In this document: positions 39,105 to 47,419 of the stretch, one piece after another | Numbering within the stretch: position 1 is the first letter of the stretch | How the letters are laid out: each line of letters begins with the position of its first letter | Origin: Oscillatoriales cyanobacterium | GTDB taxonomy: Bacteria > Cyanobacteriota > Cyanobacteriia > Cyanobacteriales > Microcoleaceae | Reading direction: 5' to 3' | Length of the DNA: 64,000 nucleotides | NCBI GenBank assembly: GCA_004292955.1 | Contig: RDXX01000008.1 | Span: forward strand, 183,121-247,120 | Program-made: the position numbers and the translations under genes | Notes under the pieces: generated by a model | Databases searched by the model: none | What the model was told of the DNA's origin: nothing | The model's input: only the letters and a program-made list of their open reading frames with translations

Positions 39105-39333
39105 TTTAATGCCGGAAATTATTACTGGATTTACCAGCTCGATTCATTGGCATGACGCCGTTCATTTGTTAGTTGTGAAATCTCATTTGAGTTCGCCTGT
39201 GATATTGGGTCAAAGCTACGAGATTTTTACTAATTTCCAGAAAGCTTGGAACAATTTTGTTTCGACTGGTCAGATAGGAGCTTTTTTTATAGGTATTTTC
39301 ATTGGCTGGTTCATTAAAGGGATTATTCCTTAG
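39094..39333 (+). CDS. Small single-span membrane protein, unknown function
   Basis: The 79-residue product starts MIVNLMPEIITGFTSSIHWH and ends in one strongly hydrophobic helix, IGAFFIGIFIGWFIKGIIP, at about residues 60-78. It overlaps the phosphatase gene by 11 bp, which fits translational coupling. The tail-anchored layout might tether the upstream phosphatase pathway to the membrane, but this is only positional inference. No family recognised. Confidence 0.6.
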   Translation: MIVNLMPEIITGFTSSIHWHDAVHLLVVKSHLSSPVILGQSYEIFTNFQKAWNNFVSTGQIGAFFIGIFIGWFIKGIIP

Positions 39334-39359
39334 AGTTATTCTCTAAGAGGTCGTCAGGA

Positions 39360-39597
39360 AGGGATTTCAAAGGTTCGCCGTCAGGACTTCAGTCCTTTCT
39401 GATGCAGCAGCATAATTTTAATAATTTTGTAGTCTAGAATTCAGTTTTTTAGTGTCAATACAGGTATACAAAGTTTGTAGTAATTACCTTAGTCCTTTCT
39501 TGCCGAATTTGGGACGAAGGACTTGCCTTATTTACTGCGAACCGGAGGACTCAAATCCTGAGTGCGAACCGAAGGACTAAAGTCCTTACTACGAAAC
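39360..39597. repeat. AGGACT..AGTCCT dispersed short palindromes
   Basis: The gap before argH holds several copies of a short palindrome (TCAGGACTTCAGTCCTTTCT, GAAGGACTAAAGTCCTTACT, GGAGGACTCAAATCCTGAG). They are separated by similar GCGAACCG spacers. No gene was seen. Confidence 0.7.
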
Positions 39598-39648
39598 AGT
39601 TTTTAGAGAGTTCTGCAAGAGAGATATAATTTAGTTTTACATTCAGCA

Positions 39649-41034
39649 ATGACCACACAACCGAAAACTTGGAGTCAAAGATTTGAGTCGGCGCTGCACC
39701 CAGCGATCGCCCGATTCAATGCTAGTATTGGCTTCGATATAGAACTGATTGAGTATGACTTGACCGGTTCTATCGCTCATGCTAAGATGCTCGCCAAAAC
39801 TGGGATTATTTCCGCATCAGAAGGCGAACAGCTAGTCAATGGTTTGGAACAAATCCGCCGCGAATACCGCCAAGGTCTTTTTGTGCCGGGAGTTGATGCA
39901 GAAGACGTTCACTTTGCTGTAGAAAAGCGCCTGACGGATATCGTCGGGGATGCGGGCAAAAAGCTGCACACGGCCCGATCGCGCAATGACCAAGCCGGCA
40001 CCGATACTCGTTTGTATTTGCGCGATCGCATCGCAGAAATTCGCGAGCAATTGCGGGAATTTCAAGGGGTTTTGCTCGAAATTGCAGAACTCAACGTCGA
40101 AACTTTAATCCCCGGTTACACGCACTTACAGCGCGCTCAGCCAATCAGTTTGGCTCATTACTTGTTAGCTTATTTTGAAATGTCCGATCGCGATTGGGAA
40201 CGCCTTGGCGATGTCTTGAAGCGGGTGAATATTTCGCCTTTGGGTTGCGGCGCGCTGGCGGGGACGACTTTCCCGATCGACCGACACTATAGCGCAGAAC
40301 TCTTGGAGTTTGACCAGGTTTATGCTAATAGTTTAGATGGAGTGAGCGATCGAGATTTTGCGATCGAATTTCTCGCAGCCGCCAGCTTAATTATGGTACA
40401 CCTGAGCCGCTTGTCAGAAGAAATGATTTTGTGGTCTTCTCACGAATTTGGATTTATTACGCTCAAAGATAGCTGCGCTACGGGCTCTAGCATCATGCCC
40501 CAGAAAAAAAATCCCGACGTGCCGGAGTTGGTGCGGGGCAAGGCGGGGCGGGTTTTCGGTCATTTGCAAGCCTTGCTTGTAGTAGTGAAGGGATTGCCTT
40601 TGGCCTACAACAAAGATTTGCAAGAAGATAAAGAAGCTTTGTTTGATACCGTCAAAACTGTACAAGGTTGCTTGGAAGCAATGACGATTTTGCTGCGGGA
40701 AGGAATCGCGTTTAACACCAATCGCCTTGCCAGTGCCGTTACAGAAGACTTTTCTAACGCTACAGACGTAGCAGATTATTTGGCTGCTAAGGGCGTTCCC
40801 TTCCGGGAATCTTACAACCTTGTGGGCAAAGTTGTGAAAACTTGTCTGTCGGGGGGCAAACTCCTCAAAGATTTGACACTTGAGGAGTGGAAAGACTTGC
40901 ACCCAGCTTTTGATACAGACATTTATAGCGCGATCGCACCGACTCAAGTGGTCGCTGCTCGCAATAGTTACGGTGGCACCGGATTTGAACAAGTGAGAAA
41001 ATCACTGATTGCTGCGCGCGATCGGATCGCCTAA
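39649..41034 (+). CDS. argH: Argininosuccinate lyase
   Basis: The 461-residue enzyme splits argininosuccinate into arginine and fumarate, the last step of arginine synthesis. It starts [20 protein letters not shown]. It has the N-terminal [20 protein letters not shown] segment, [20 protein letters not shown] with the catalytic His, and the fumarase/lyase signature [12 protein letters not shown]. Length and motifs are normal. The start ATG is at 39649 after AT-rich DNA. It ends convergent with a small basic protein gene, separated by a hairpin. Confidence 0.97.
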   Translation: MTTQPKTWSQRFESALHPAIARFNASIGFDIELIEYDLTGSIAHAKMLAKTGIISASEGEQLVNGLEQIRREYRQGLFVPGVDAEDVHFAVEKRLTDIVGDAGKKLHTARSRNDQAGTDTRLYLRDRIAEIREQLREFQGVLLEIAELNVETLIPGYTHLQRAQPISLAHYLLAYFEMSDRDWERLGDVLKRVNISPLGCGALAGTTFPIDRHYSAELLEFDQVYANSLDGVSDRDFAIEFLAAASLIMVHLSRLSEEMILWSSHEFGFITLKDSCATGSSIMPQKKNPDVPELVRGKAGRVFGHLQALLVVVKGLPLAYNKDLQEDKEALFDTVKTVQGCLEAMTILLREGIAFNTNRLASAVTEDFSNATDVADYLAAKGVPFRESYNLVGKVVKTCLSGGKLLKDLTLEEWKDLHPAFDTDIYSAIAPTQVVAARNSYGGTGFEQVRKSLIAARDRIA

Positions 41035-41069
41035 ACTATCCTCGTTGAATTCTTAGGCAAATTCAGAAT

Positions 41070-41130
41070 GGCTATCTCTCCTTAGAACGATCGTGTTTTG
41101 CACTCTCGGTTCTAAGTTGGGCAGATAGCC
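41070..41130. terminator. Hairpin between convergent argH and small basic protein gene
   Basis: Interrupted stems GGCTATCT/AGATAGCC (41070-41077, 41123-41130) and TTAGAAC/GTTCTAA form a hairpin. It could end transcripts from both sides, though there is no strong T-run. Confidence 0.55.
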
Positions 41131-41138
41131 TGACTATA

Positions 41139-41330
41139 TTACTCTTCAGCAGCAGCCATATCTTTGTCCCGTCCGCCGCCGCTCATGGCGCCCATCCCGC
41201 CGCCGTTGCCGCCGTCAAATCGCCTTCTCTTGTTGGAGAACATATCTTGATTTCTCCGCTTGCGAAACTTGCGAGCGTATGCTTGATTTCGTTGTGCCTT
41301 CTCTTTCTTGAGATTGCGGCGCTTAGCCAT
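41139..41330 (-). CDS. Small basic protein, conserved in cyanobacteria, unknown function
   Basis: The 63-residue product starts MAKRRNLKKEKAQRNQAYAR, continues KFRKRRNQDMFSNKRRRFDG and ends in a Gly/Met-rich acidic tail. The charge pattern suggests nucleic-acid or ribosome binding. I prefer the internal ATG at 41330 over the frame start at 41357, since MAKRR is a typical beginning for such proteins. A transposon remnant lies directly upstream and may have displaced the native promoter. No function assigned. Confidence 0.72.
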   Translation of the reverse strand: MAKRRNLKKEKAQRNQAYARKFRKRRNQDMFSNKRRRFDGGNGGGMGAMSGGGRDKDMAAAEE

Positions 41331-41354
41331 TCTGACCTCACTAATAAACATTGA

Positions 41355-41570
41355 CATTCCCCAAGCTTTCGGCGAGGGGATTCTTCAGGTTAAAACTCTC
41401 AGCACTTGCTTGTGACTGAGATTCTGGCTTGGGTGAAGTCACTTGTTTCCGACAGGATTGCTCCAGCGGCTTTAGAGGTGTCTTCTCCCCAAGCGTGAAT
41501 TCCGGTATACCCTACCGTACTCGATCGATTCTCTTTAATGTAGTTAGGTTTTGTTCAAATTTAGCTTTCC
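41355..41570 (-). pseudogene. Remnant of a TnpB gene: C-terminal tail plus right-end hairpin
   Basis: On the minus strand a frame ending at 41399 reads STVGYTGIHAWGEDTSK then AGAILSETSDFTQARISVTS. This matches the C-terminal tail of cyanobacterial TnpB proteins (TVGHTGxxAWG). Beyond the stop is AATCCCCTCGCCGAAAGCTT plus GGGG, a right-end hairpin at about 41357-41383. Upstream of about 41570 the frame breaks and the nuclease core is missing. The guide-RNA-producing end is therefore what survives. Confidence 0.7.
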
Positions 41571-41810
41571 TAAACCGCAACACCGATCGGTGTGACTGCG
41601 AACTCAACTAATTGAGTGCGAGTTTTTACGTTGTCTAGTTATACTCAATTTTAGACCGATGACGATTATATCACACCCGGCACTATTACCGATCGACAAG
41701 AACAGTCCCTCGACTGAGAGTCTCTTGAGTCGCTCTTCATCAGCGCGCGATCGGGACGCAACATTTTTTACTTGCGAAAATATTCTAAAAACTCTTGACC
41801 GAGAAGCGGG

Positions 41811-41847
41811 GCCGGGGCCCCTAGCTTCAGATATGGGGCCCCGGCCT
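41811..41847. repeat. GC-rich 12-bp inverted repeat
   Basis: The arms GGCCGGGGCCCC and GGGGCCCCGGCC flank a 13-bp loop, with another GCGGCCCCGGCC about 30 bp on (41879-41890). The base composition is unlike the AT-rich surroundings. Confidence 0.8.
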
Positions 41848-41927
41848 GTAGCGGCGACCGCCGCCTAGAAACGAGTGCGCGGCCCCGGCCACCGTGATAA
41901 AATAGTAGAAGCGATTAAGAATCACCA

Positions 41928-42206
41928 TCTACACGTTGAATCAATCTAGTACGGAGAAATCCCGGCAACCGAGATATCTGGCGCGAGATCCAGAATACTT
42001 AAAGGGCAAATAAAGGCAGATTGAGGAGTGTACCTAACTGGCAAAAGTGATGGACTCAAGCAAGCAAAACATACTAAAAGTAAGCCCAATCGCAACATCT
42101 TCGGATAGTTGATCTTGAGGGTCTAGAGGGACACTTGAATGTCCCGCTGTCGCCTTTTCTAGGTGGGCAGGAATCCCCGTTGCTTCAGCGCTGGGGAGGT
42201 TCAAAA
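41928..42206 (+). ncRNA. Guide-RNA-like non-coding element, copy 2
   Basis: Blocks CCATCTACACGTTGAA, TCTAGTACGGAGAAATCCCG, GTACCTAACTGGC, TGATGGACT, AAAGTAAGCCCAATCGCAAC and GTCTAGAGG appear in the same order as in copy 1 on the minus strand at 20118-20420. It ends with the hairpin AATCCCCGTTGCTTCAGCGC plus TGGGGAG, ten bases before the bcp start. No reading frame is shared with copy 1, so conservation is at the RNA or DNA level. Confidence 0.55.
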
Positions 42207-42215
42207 ATACCACAA

Positions 42216-42380
42216 ATGACACTAAATCCTGGTGATGTAGCCCCTGTTTTCAGCCTGCCCGACGCTGCCGGCCAACTTGTGGGCCTCGCAGATTTTCGAG
42301 GCCGACGAGTTGTACTTTATTTTTATCCTCGGGATAACACCCCCGGCTGTACCAAAGAAGCTTGTGCCTTTCGCGAGTAG
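42216..42380 (+). pseudogene. bcp: Peroxiredoxin Bcp, 5' half (gene split by IscB element)
   Basis: Bcp is a thiol peroxidase that reduces peroxides with thioredoxin. The 54 residues [20 protein letters not shown] through [14 protein letters not shown] include the peroxidatic Cys45 and the resolving Cys50. The frame then hits a TAG exactly where foreign DNA begins. The matching 3' half starts at about 43961. A short truncated polypeptide with both Cys could still be made, but it lacks most of the thioredoxin fold. The 5' leader is itself occupied by the right end of another element. Confidence 0.92.
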
Positions 42381-42616
42381 CAAAGAAATGGAGTAAATCG
42401 GAGTTTCCAGTTTACCCCAGGGATAAAAACCCTGCTACGCCAGAATAAGATCCTTGAGATCTACGCTACCTGAGGTCAAAACCCCAATAGAATTCGCTAG
42501 TTCTAAGCGGTTTGGCAAATAGAACATTGCCTAGTTTTTGAAGGTGAAACACTATTGCCAGTGACAAGTCTCAGGAGCATTTTCAAAGCAAACATCACCC
42601 GAAAGGCGAAGCAGAA
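42381..42616 (+). ncRNA. Presumed omega (HEARO) guide RNA of IscB
   Basis: IscB omega RNAs lie directly upstream of iscB, run from the element's left end and are 200-400 nt long. This 236-nt segment fits in place and size. It shows a GTAGC/GCTAC helix (42377-42381 with 42434-42438) enclosing a CAGGG-ATAAAAA-CCCTG hairpin, and a nearby GATC-rich hairpin (AGATCCTTGAGATCT). The guide would be the host DNA just left of 42378, that is, bcp coding sequence ending TTTCGCGAG. The full fold was not computed. Confidence 0.65.
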
Positions 42617-43915
42617 ATGCAACCAGCCAAACAACAGAACTGGGTATTTCAAATCAACGGAGACAAGCAACCGTTAGATATGATTAACCCCGGCAGGTGC
42701 CGAGAATTACAAAATCGTGGGAAGCTTGCCAGTTTTCGCAGATTCCCTTATGTCGTAATCCAGCAACAAACTATCGAAAATCCCCAAACAAAGGAATACA
42801 TCCTCAAGATTGACCCAGGTAGTCAGTGGACAGGGTTTGCCATTCAATGTGGTAATGATATCTTGTTTCGAGCAGAACTAAATCACCGAGGAGAAGCAAT
42901 CAAATTCGATTTAGTTAAACGGGCATGGTTTAGACGTGGAAGACGTTCGCGCAATTTACGCTATCGCAAGAAACGATTGAATCGTGCCAAGCCAGAGGGT
43001 TGGTTAGCTCCATCAATTCGACACAGAGTGCTAACAGTTGAAACTTGGATTAAACGCTTTATGCGGTATTGTCCAATTGCCTGGATCGAAATTGAACAAG
43101 TTCGGTTTGATACGCAAAAGTTAGCTAATCCAGAAATAGATGGAGTTGAATACCAACAAGGTGAATTACAAGGATACGAAGTGCGTGAATACTTGTTGCA
43201 AAAGTGGGGTAGAAAATGCGATTACTGTGGCACAGAAAACGTACCGCTAGAAGTTGAGCATATTCAATCTAAGTCGAAAGGGGGGAGTAGCCGCATTGGA
43301 AATCTAACTCTAGCTTGTCATGTCTGTAATGTCAAAAAAGGTAACTTGGACGTTCGCGATTTCTTGGCAAAATCACCTGACATTTTGAATCAAGTTTTAG
43401 AGAATTCCACAAAACCGTTAAAAGATGCGGCTGCGGTCAATTCAACCAGATACGCAATAGTGAAAATGGCTAAATCTATTTGCGAGAACGTGAAATGCTC
43501 CTCAGGTGCAAGAACGAAAATGAACCGAGTGCGTCAAGGTCTTGAAAAAACTCACAGCCTTGATGCTGCTTGTGTTGGCGAGTCTGGGGCAAGCATTCGA
43601 GTTCTCACCGATCGACCTCTATTGATTACCTGTAAAGGTCATGGCAGCCGCCAATCCATTCGAGTTAATGCTTCTGGATTTCCGGCAGTGAAAAACGCTA
43701 AAACTGTTTTTACTCACATTGCAGCAGGTGATGTAGTCAGGTTTACTATCGGCAAAGACCGGAAAAAAGCTCAAGCTGGAACTTATACGGCAAGAGTTAA
43801 AACACCTACTCCAAAAGGGTTTGAGGTTTTGATCGATGGCGCAAGAATAAGTCTCTCAACCATGAGCAATGTAGTTTTCGTACATAGGAGTGACGGCTAT
43901 GGCTATGAGCTTTAA
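42617..43915 (+). CDS. iscB: RNA-guided nuclease IscB (Cas9 ancestor family)
   Basis: A 432-residue intact IscB. It has the PLMP-like N-terminal domain (KQPLDMINPGRCRELQNRGK), RuvC-I KIDPGSQWTGFAI (Asp66), an Arg-rich bridge helix (FRRGRRSRNLRYRKKR, 105-120) and RuvC-II AWIEIEQVRFD (Glu near 158-160). The HNH domain has CDYCGTENVPLEVEHIQSKS with His215, plus CHVCN, giving four Cys at 201, 204, 234 and 237. RuvC-III is THSLDAACVG (His313, Asp316), and a C-terminal TAM-reading-like domain follows. All nuclease residues are present, so it should nick both DNA strands when loaded with omega RNA. The start ATG at 42617 directly follows the presumed RNA scaffold. Confidence 0.95.
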   Translation: MQPAKQQNWVFQINGDKQPLDMINPGRCRELQNRGKLASFRRFPYVVIQQQTIENPQTKEYILKIDPGSQWTGFAIQCGNDILFRAELNHRGEAIKFDLVKRAWFRRGRRSRNLRYRKKRLNRAKPEGWLAPSIRHRVLTVETWIKRFMRYCPIAWIEIEQVRFDTQKLANPEIDGVEYQQGELQGYEVREYLLQKWGRKCDYCGTENVPLEVEHIQSKSKGGSSRIGNLTLACHVCNVKKGNLDVRDFLAKSPDILNQVLENSTKPLKDAAAVNSTRYAIVKMAKSICENVKCSSGARTKMNRVRQGLEKTHSLDAACVGESGASIRVLTDRPLLITCKGHGSRQSIRVNASGFPAVKNAKTVFTHIAAGDVVRFTIGKDRKKAQAGTYTARVKTPTPKGFEVLIDGARISLSTMSNVVFVHRSDGYGYEL

Positions 43916-43960
43916 TTTGCTCCCGTTGACTCGGAATTACTCCAATAAAACGATTTCTAG

Positions 43961-44278
43961 CGATCGGACTACGAGTCGCGAAATATTGCAGTGATCGGTG
44001 TCAGTACAGACGGGGCAAAATCTCACACCAAGTTTGCAGCTAAATATCAACTGCCTTTTCCCTTGCTGTGCGACTCAAACGCCGAAGTGGCAACCGCCTA
44101 CGGTTGTTACGGACTCAAAAAATTTATGGGCAAAGAATTTATGGGCATTACTCGATCGACCTTCGCGATCGACCCTAATGGTAGGATTGAAAATGTTTGG
44201 CGCAAAGTCAAACCAGAATCTCACGCAGCGGAGATTTTAGGACAGTTGCCGGACATTTTGCCTGAAAGAAGAATATAA
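43961..44278 (+). pseudogene. bcp: Peroxiredoxin Bcp, 3' half
   Basis: The frame reads RSDYESRNIAVIGVSTDGAK, then FAAKYQLPFPLLCDSNAEVA and FMGITRSTFAIDPNGRIENV, the remainder of Bcp. It joins the 5' half (ending CAFRE) with at most about one residue in doubt. No start codon in a good context precedes it except a GTG at 43991, and a TAG sits at 43958-43960. Without the 5' half it has no peroxidatic Cys. Confidence 0.92.
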
Positions 44279-44347
44279 TAATTCTGACCCCAAATCTGCG
44301 AGATAGCAGGTCTAAAATTACTTTCCCCTAAACAAGCTTTTGAGTGT

Positions 44348-44803
44348 ATGCGTAGATTGTGGCAATTTGTACAGACTGTGCTGGGTCTGATTTTTCGACA
44401 TCCCGTCACTGGTACCGCCGTGATTCCTGTGTTACCTGACGGGCGAATAGTGTTAATTCGACGCCGCGACAACGGTCGCTGGGCACTTCCGGGAGGTATG
44501 GTGGATTGGGGAGAGGATATTCCGACAACAGTGCGCCGAGAATTGGCGGAGGAAACAGGACTCGATTTAGTCAAAATTCGTCGCTTGGTGGGCGTTTATT
44601 CGGCTGCCGATCGAGATCCTCGCTTGCACTCGATTTGTATCGTGGTGGAAGCAGAGGTGCAGGGCAAGATGCAAGTTCAGGATTCGCTTGAAATCAGCGA
44701 GGTGGAGGCTTTTTTGCCGACTGCGCTGCCGGAAGACCAGCTTAGCCATGATAATGGCGAACACTTGCAGAACTATTTTCAAGGCCTGACAACTTTAGCG
44801 TAA
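44348..44803 (+). CDS. Nudix hydrolase
   Basis: The 151-residue protein has a complete Nudix box, GGMVDWGEDIPTTVRRELAE then ETGLD, with the metal-binding RExxEE. It should hydrolyse a nucleoside diphosphate linked to another group; the substrate cannot be read from sequence. The body (VIPVLPDGRIVLIRRRDNGR, WALPGG) is typical. It starts at the ATG 69 bp after the split bcp gene ends and may once have been cotranscribed with it. Confidence 0.92.
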   Translation: MRRLWQFVQTVLGLIFRHPVTGTAVIPVLPDGRIVLIRRRDNGRWALPGGMVDWGEDIPTTVRRELAEETGLDLVKIRRLVGVYSAADRDPRLHSICIVVEAEVQGKMQVQDSLEISEVEAFLPTALPEDQLSHDNGEHLQNYFQGLTTLA

Positions 44804-44961
44804 ATTCTCAGGGCATCTACATTTGAGCAACGTTGGGAATTACCTCACCTTAACAAGCTACCTTTTATTAGTAGGGAATTAATTTTTAATGTTTCCATGC
44901 TTTAATTTATGATATCTGAACATTAATTTAATAATCTTTTTATTGCTGAATATTAAACCGG

Positions 44962-45768
44962 ATGTACTCACCGTTACGCAATTCTCGGGTCAAACTCTCT
45001 TTAGGACACATTTTCTGGCGCGAAGTCGGCAGAGGCCCAAATTTAGTATTTTTGCATGGTTCTTGGGGCGACGGCAGTCAGTGGCTGCGGACGATCGAGC
45101 TTTTGAGCCCGGACTTCCAATGCTTCGCACCAGATTTGCTGGGCTTTGGCGACTCGGAACACCCAAATGTTAATTATTCGATCGATCTGGAAGTAGAATG
45201 TCTCGCCCAATACCTCGATGCTTTGAACCTGCAAGAGGTTTATTTAATTGGTGACTCTTTGGGCGGCTGGGTGGCTGCTAGCTACGCCATCAAATATCCC
45301 GATCGAGTTCAGGGTTTAGTGTTGTTAGCCCCAGAAGGCGTCAAGGCTGGCAACCAGGGGGGGCGGTGGCAGACGGCTAGCTGGCTGATAGCTCAACCTC
45401 CGTTGGCATACTGGTTGTTGCGATCGATCTATCCAATTGCTAAGTTGCTGGGGGGTCAAAAGCAGATTGACAGACTGCTAAACTTGAGACAGCAGTTGAT
45501 GCAGTCCCCAGTTGCCGTGCAGTTGCTGTTCGGGCGGCGGCGGTCTGAAATTATAGCAGAGTTAGTTGATGAGAATTTGGCCTTGCTGAAAGCGCCTGTT
45601 TTGGTTTTGCAAGGTTCTGAAGATACCCCCGCAGCTTTGTCTCTGTGTCAATCCTATGCCGCTCTGGCTCCTAATGCCGAACTGGAATCTGTCAGTCCGG
45701 GAGACATCAATTTGCCGCAGGAAGTCCCGGATATTGTTGCTCGCTATATTCGCCAGTTTGCCAAATGA
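44962..45768 (+). CDS. Alpha/beta hydrolase-fold protein with unusual His site
   Basis: The 268-residue protein has the oxyanion loop FLHGSWGDGSQW, the nucleophile elbow GDSLGGW (Ser99) and the acid-bearing strand LVLQGSEDTP (Asp221). The usual C-terminal GH(L/F)PQEEP His motif reads SPGDINLPQEVPD, putting Asn250 where the catalytic His is expected. Either the His comes from elsewhere or the enzyme is altered or inactive. Relatives include haloperoxidase-like and lipase-like enzymes. No signal peptide. A palindromic repeat follows the stop. Confidence 0.88.
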   Translation: MYSPLRNSRVKLSLGHIFWREVGRGPNLVFLHGSWGDGSQWLRTIELLSPDFQCFAPDLLGFGDSEHPNVNYSIDLEVECLAQYLDALNLQEVYLIGDSLGGWVAASYAIKYPDRVQGLVLLAPEGVKAGNQGGRWQTASWLIAQPPLAYWLLRSIYPIAKLLGGQKQIDRLLNLRQQLMQSPVAVQLLFGRRRSEIIAELVDENLALLKAPVLVLQGSEDTPAALSLCQSYAALAPNAELESVSPGDINLPQEVPDIVARYIRQFAK

Positions 45769-45795
45769 ATTGGTCATTGGTACACCTTTTAAAAA

Positions 45796-45930
45796 GGTAT
45801 GTTGTTGCGCTTGAGCGCTCTTTATATGCAAGAGCGCTTAAGCGCAACAACGTGCCTAATATGCAAGAGCGCTTAAGCGCAACAACGTGCCTAATATGCA
45901 AGAGCGCTTAAGCGCAACAACGTGCCTAAT
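45796..45930. repeat. Palindromic repeat, GGTATGT copy 3, with half-element tandem repeats
   Basis: The palindrome arms are 45796-45821 and 45831-45856 (GGTATGTTGTTGCGCTTGAG; right arm ends ACAACGTGCC). The right arm plus loop, a 35-bp unit, is then repeated twice more in tandem (45861-45895, 45896-45930). Three unit copies with no spacers argue against a CRISPR array. Confidence 0.9.
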
Positions 45931-46201
45931 AAACATTAACCTGCATAATAGAGCCAGTTGCTGCGTTTAACACTGTGTTGATTGAGGCAGATTTTTTCTG
46001 TTCTTATTATTCCCATTCCGATTGATTGCAAAGAATTGGTCGCCGTCAACATTTAACAAACTAATATGAATTAAAAAAAATACAACTGTATGCCCCTGTT
46101 CCCAACCTGTACGGAATCAATCATTACCAATTCTTCAACATCAAATCTCAATCAATTGGTCAATCCCCCAATCCCTCAATCTAAAATCTAAAATCTAAAA
46201 T

Positions 46202-47128
46202 CTAAAATCCCACGGTTCCCCAAAAAATAGCCTCTGGTGCGTCAATTACCGAGGAAGCCGTATCGGGAAATAGTGCGGTGAGGTATTTCAATAACAAAAT
46301 GCGATCGCCCCCCGTGACTGCAATTTTGCTATTCGGAAACAATCTCCGCCAATCTTCAATAAAATCCCTAACTCCTGCCACCGCCGCATATACAACCCCG
46401 CTTTGAATTGCCCCAGCAGTATCTGTAGCCCAGCGACGCGGCAAATTTTCTGGTAAGCCTACTGAGGGCAATGCAGCGGTTTTTTTCCCTAACGAGGACA
46501 ACTGCAAACCCAAACCCGGTAAGATGGCACCCCCGACTAAATACCTATTGACATTAGCCCCAGTAAATGTTAGAGCTGTACCAGCATCTATCAGTAAAAT
46601 TGGCCAACCCAATTGGTTGCCAGCACCCAATAAAGCTAAAGCTCTGTCAATCCCCAGGCTAGGATAGAGTCCCCCGATCGGTAACTGGTCTAAAGTAATA
46701 ATTCGGACTTCAGGATAACTCTGCCAAATTGCTGTTTGCTGGGGAACTACTGAGGCCAAAACTAAAGGTGGCGGCACTACAGAAAGTGTGTGAGGACTAG
46801 ACACAGCGGGAGTAGCAGGAAGACAAAGCAGATTTTGAGCTGATATTTGCTCGATCGACCTCATCACCGTTTCCACCAAATATTCCGCTTTTTCTGCCTC
46901 ACAGAGCCGGGAAACAGCATCAGTTTTGAGATGCTCAGTATCCCATGTTCTCTCCAAAGTTCTGCCCTTAAATAATCCCCAGTGCAACCGCGAATTGCCG
47001 ATCGCCAAAGCTATTTTAACCAGGCTTTTACCTGTCAATCCAGCGATCGGGTTGTCAGTGCCAGATCCCGGACAAAAATTGTCGGCAATTGAGTTTTTCA
47101 TGTTCATCGATCGATCGCGCGCAAACAT
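46202..47128 (-). CDS. coaX: Type III pantothenate kinase
   Basis: The enzyme phosphorylates pantothenate, the first step of coenzyme A synthesis. The core begins LVKIALAIGNSRLHWGLFKG (in the place of the usual DxGNT phosphate loop). It has the signature GIDRALALLGA, the second Asp in ILLIDAGTALTFTG, then VGGAILPGLGLQ and AVTGGDR. ALAIGNSR rather than DIGNTR is a variation seen in cyanobacterial homologues, as far as I recall. The start is uncertain: ATG at 47128 is used here; ATGs at 47107 and 47101 or a GTG at 47134 are possible. The stop (VGF, stop) overlaps a GATTTTA tandem repeat. Confidence 0.9.
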   Translation of the reverse strand: MFARDRSMNMKNSIADNFCPGSGTDNPIAGLTGKSLVKIALAIGNSRLHWGLFKGRTLERTWDTEHLKTDAVSRLCEAEKAEYLVETVMRSIEQISAQNLLCLPATPAVSSPHTLSVVPPPLVLASVVPQQTAIWQSYPEVRIITLDQLPIGGLYPSLGIDRALALLGAGNQLGWPILLIDAGTALTFTGANVNRYLVGGAILPGLGLQLSSLGKKTAALPSVGLPENLPRRWATDTAGAIQSGVVYAAVAGVRDFIEDWRRLFPNSKIAVTGGDRILLLKYLTALFPDTASSVIDAPEAIFWGTVGF

Positions 47129-47419
47129 TATCACTAAAGATAGATTTTAGATTAATTTTATTCGCTTAGGGGGACGGTTAACTCTAATTGACATCTGACG
47201 AAAAAGATGGCGCGTGCCTCATTAGTATTGTCGGCTCCTTGACCATAATTATTATTTATAAATATTTGTAAAGCAAATAATTGCTATGCTCGGGATATAT
47301 CATTTATAATGTTTTAATATCGTCCTAAATTCGTGGTAGCGACGATCTGCTGTTGGCGGGGTAAGCAAATGTGTAAACAACCAGAGTCTATCAAAATACT
47401 GTACAAGTGCTGAGTAAAT

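Larger units (their letters stand above)
42378..43960 (+). mobile_element. IscB-carrying IS200/IS605-like element inserted in bcp
   Basis: The insert of about 1.58 kb separates two halves of one gene, which fixes its borders closely: left at 42378 after CGCGAG, right at about 43955-43960. It holds a non-coding 5' segment and iscB, but no tnpA, so movement would need a transposase supplied in trans. No target duplication is evident, as expected for this superfamily. Confidence 0.88.
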
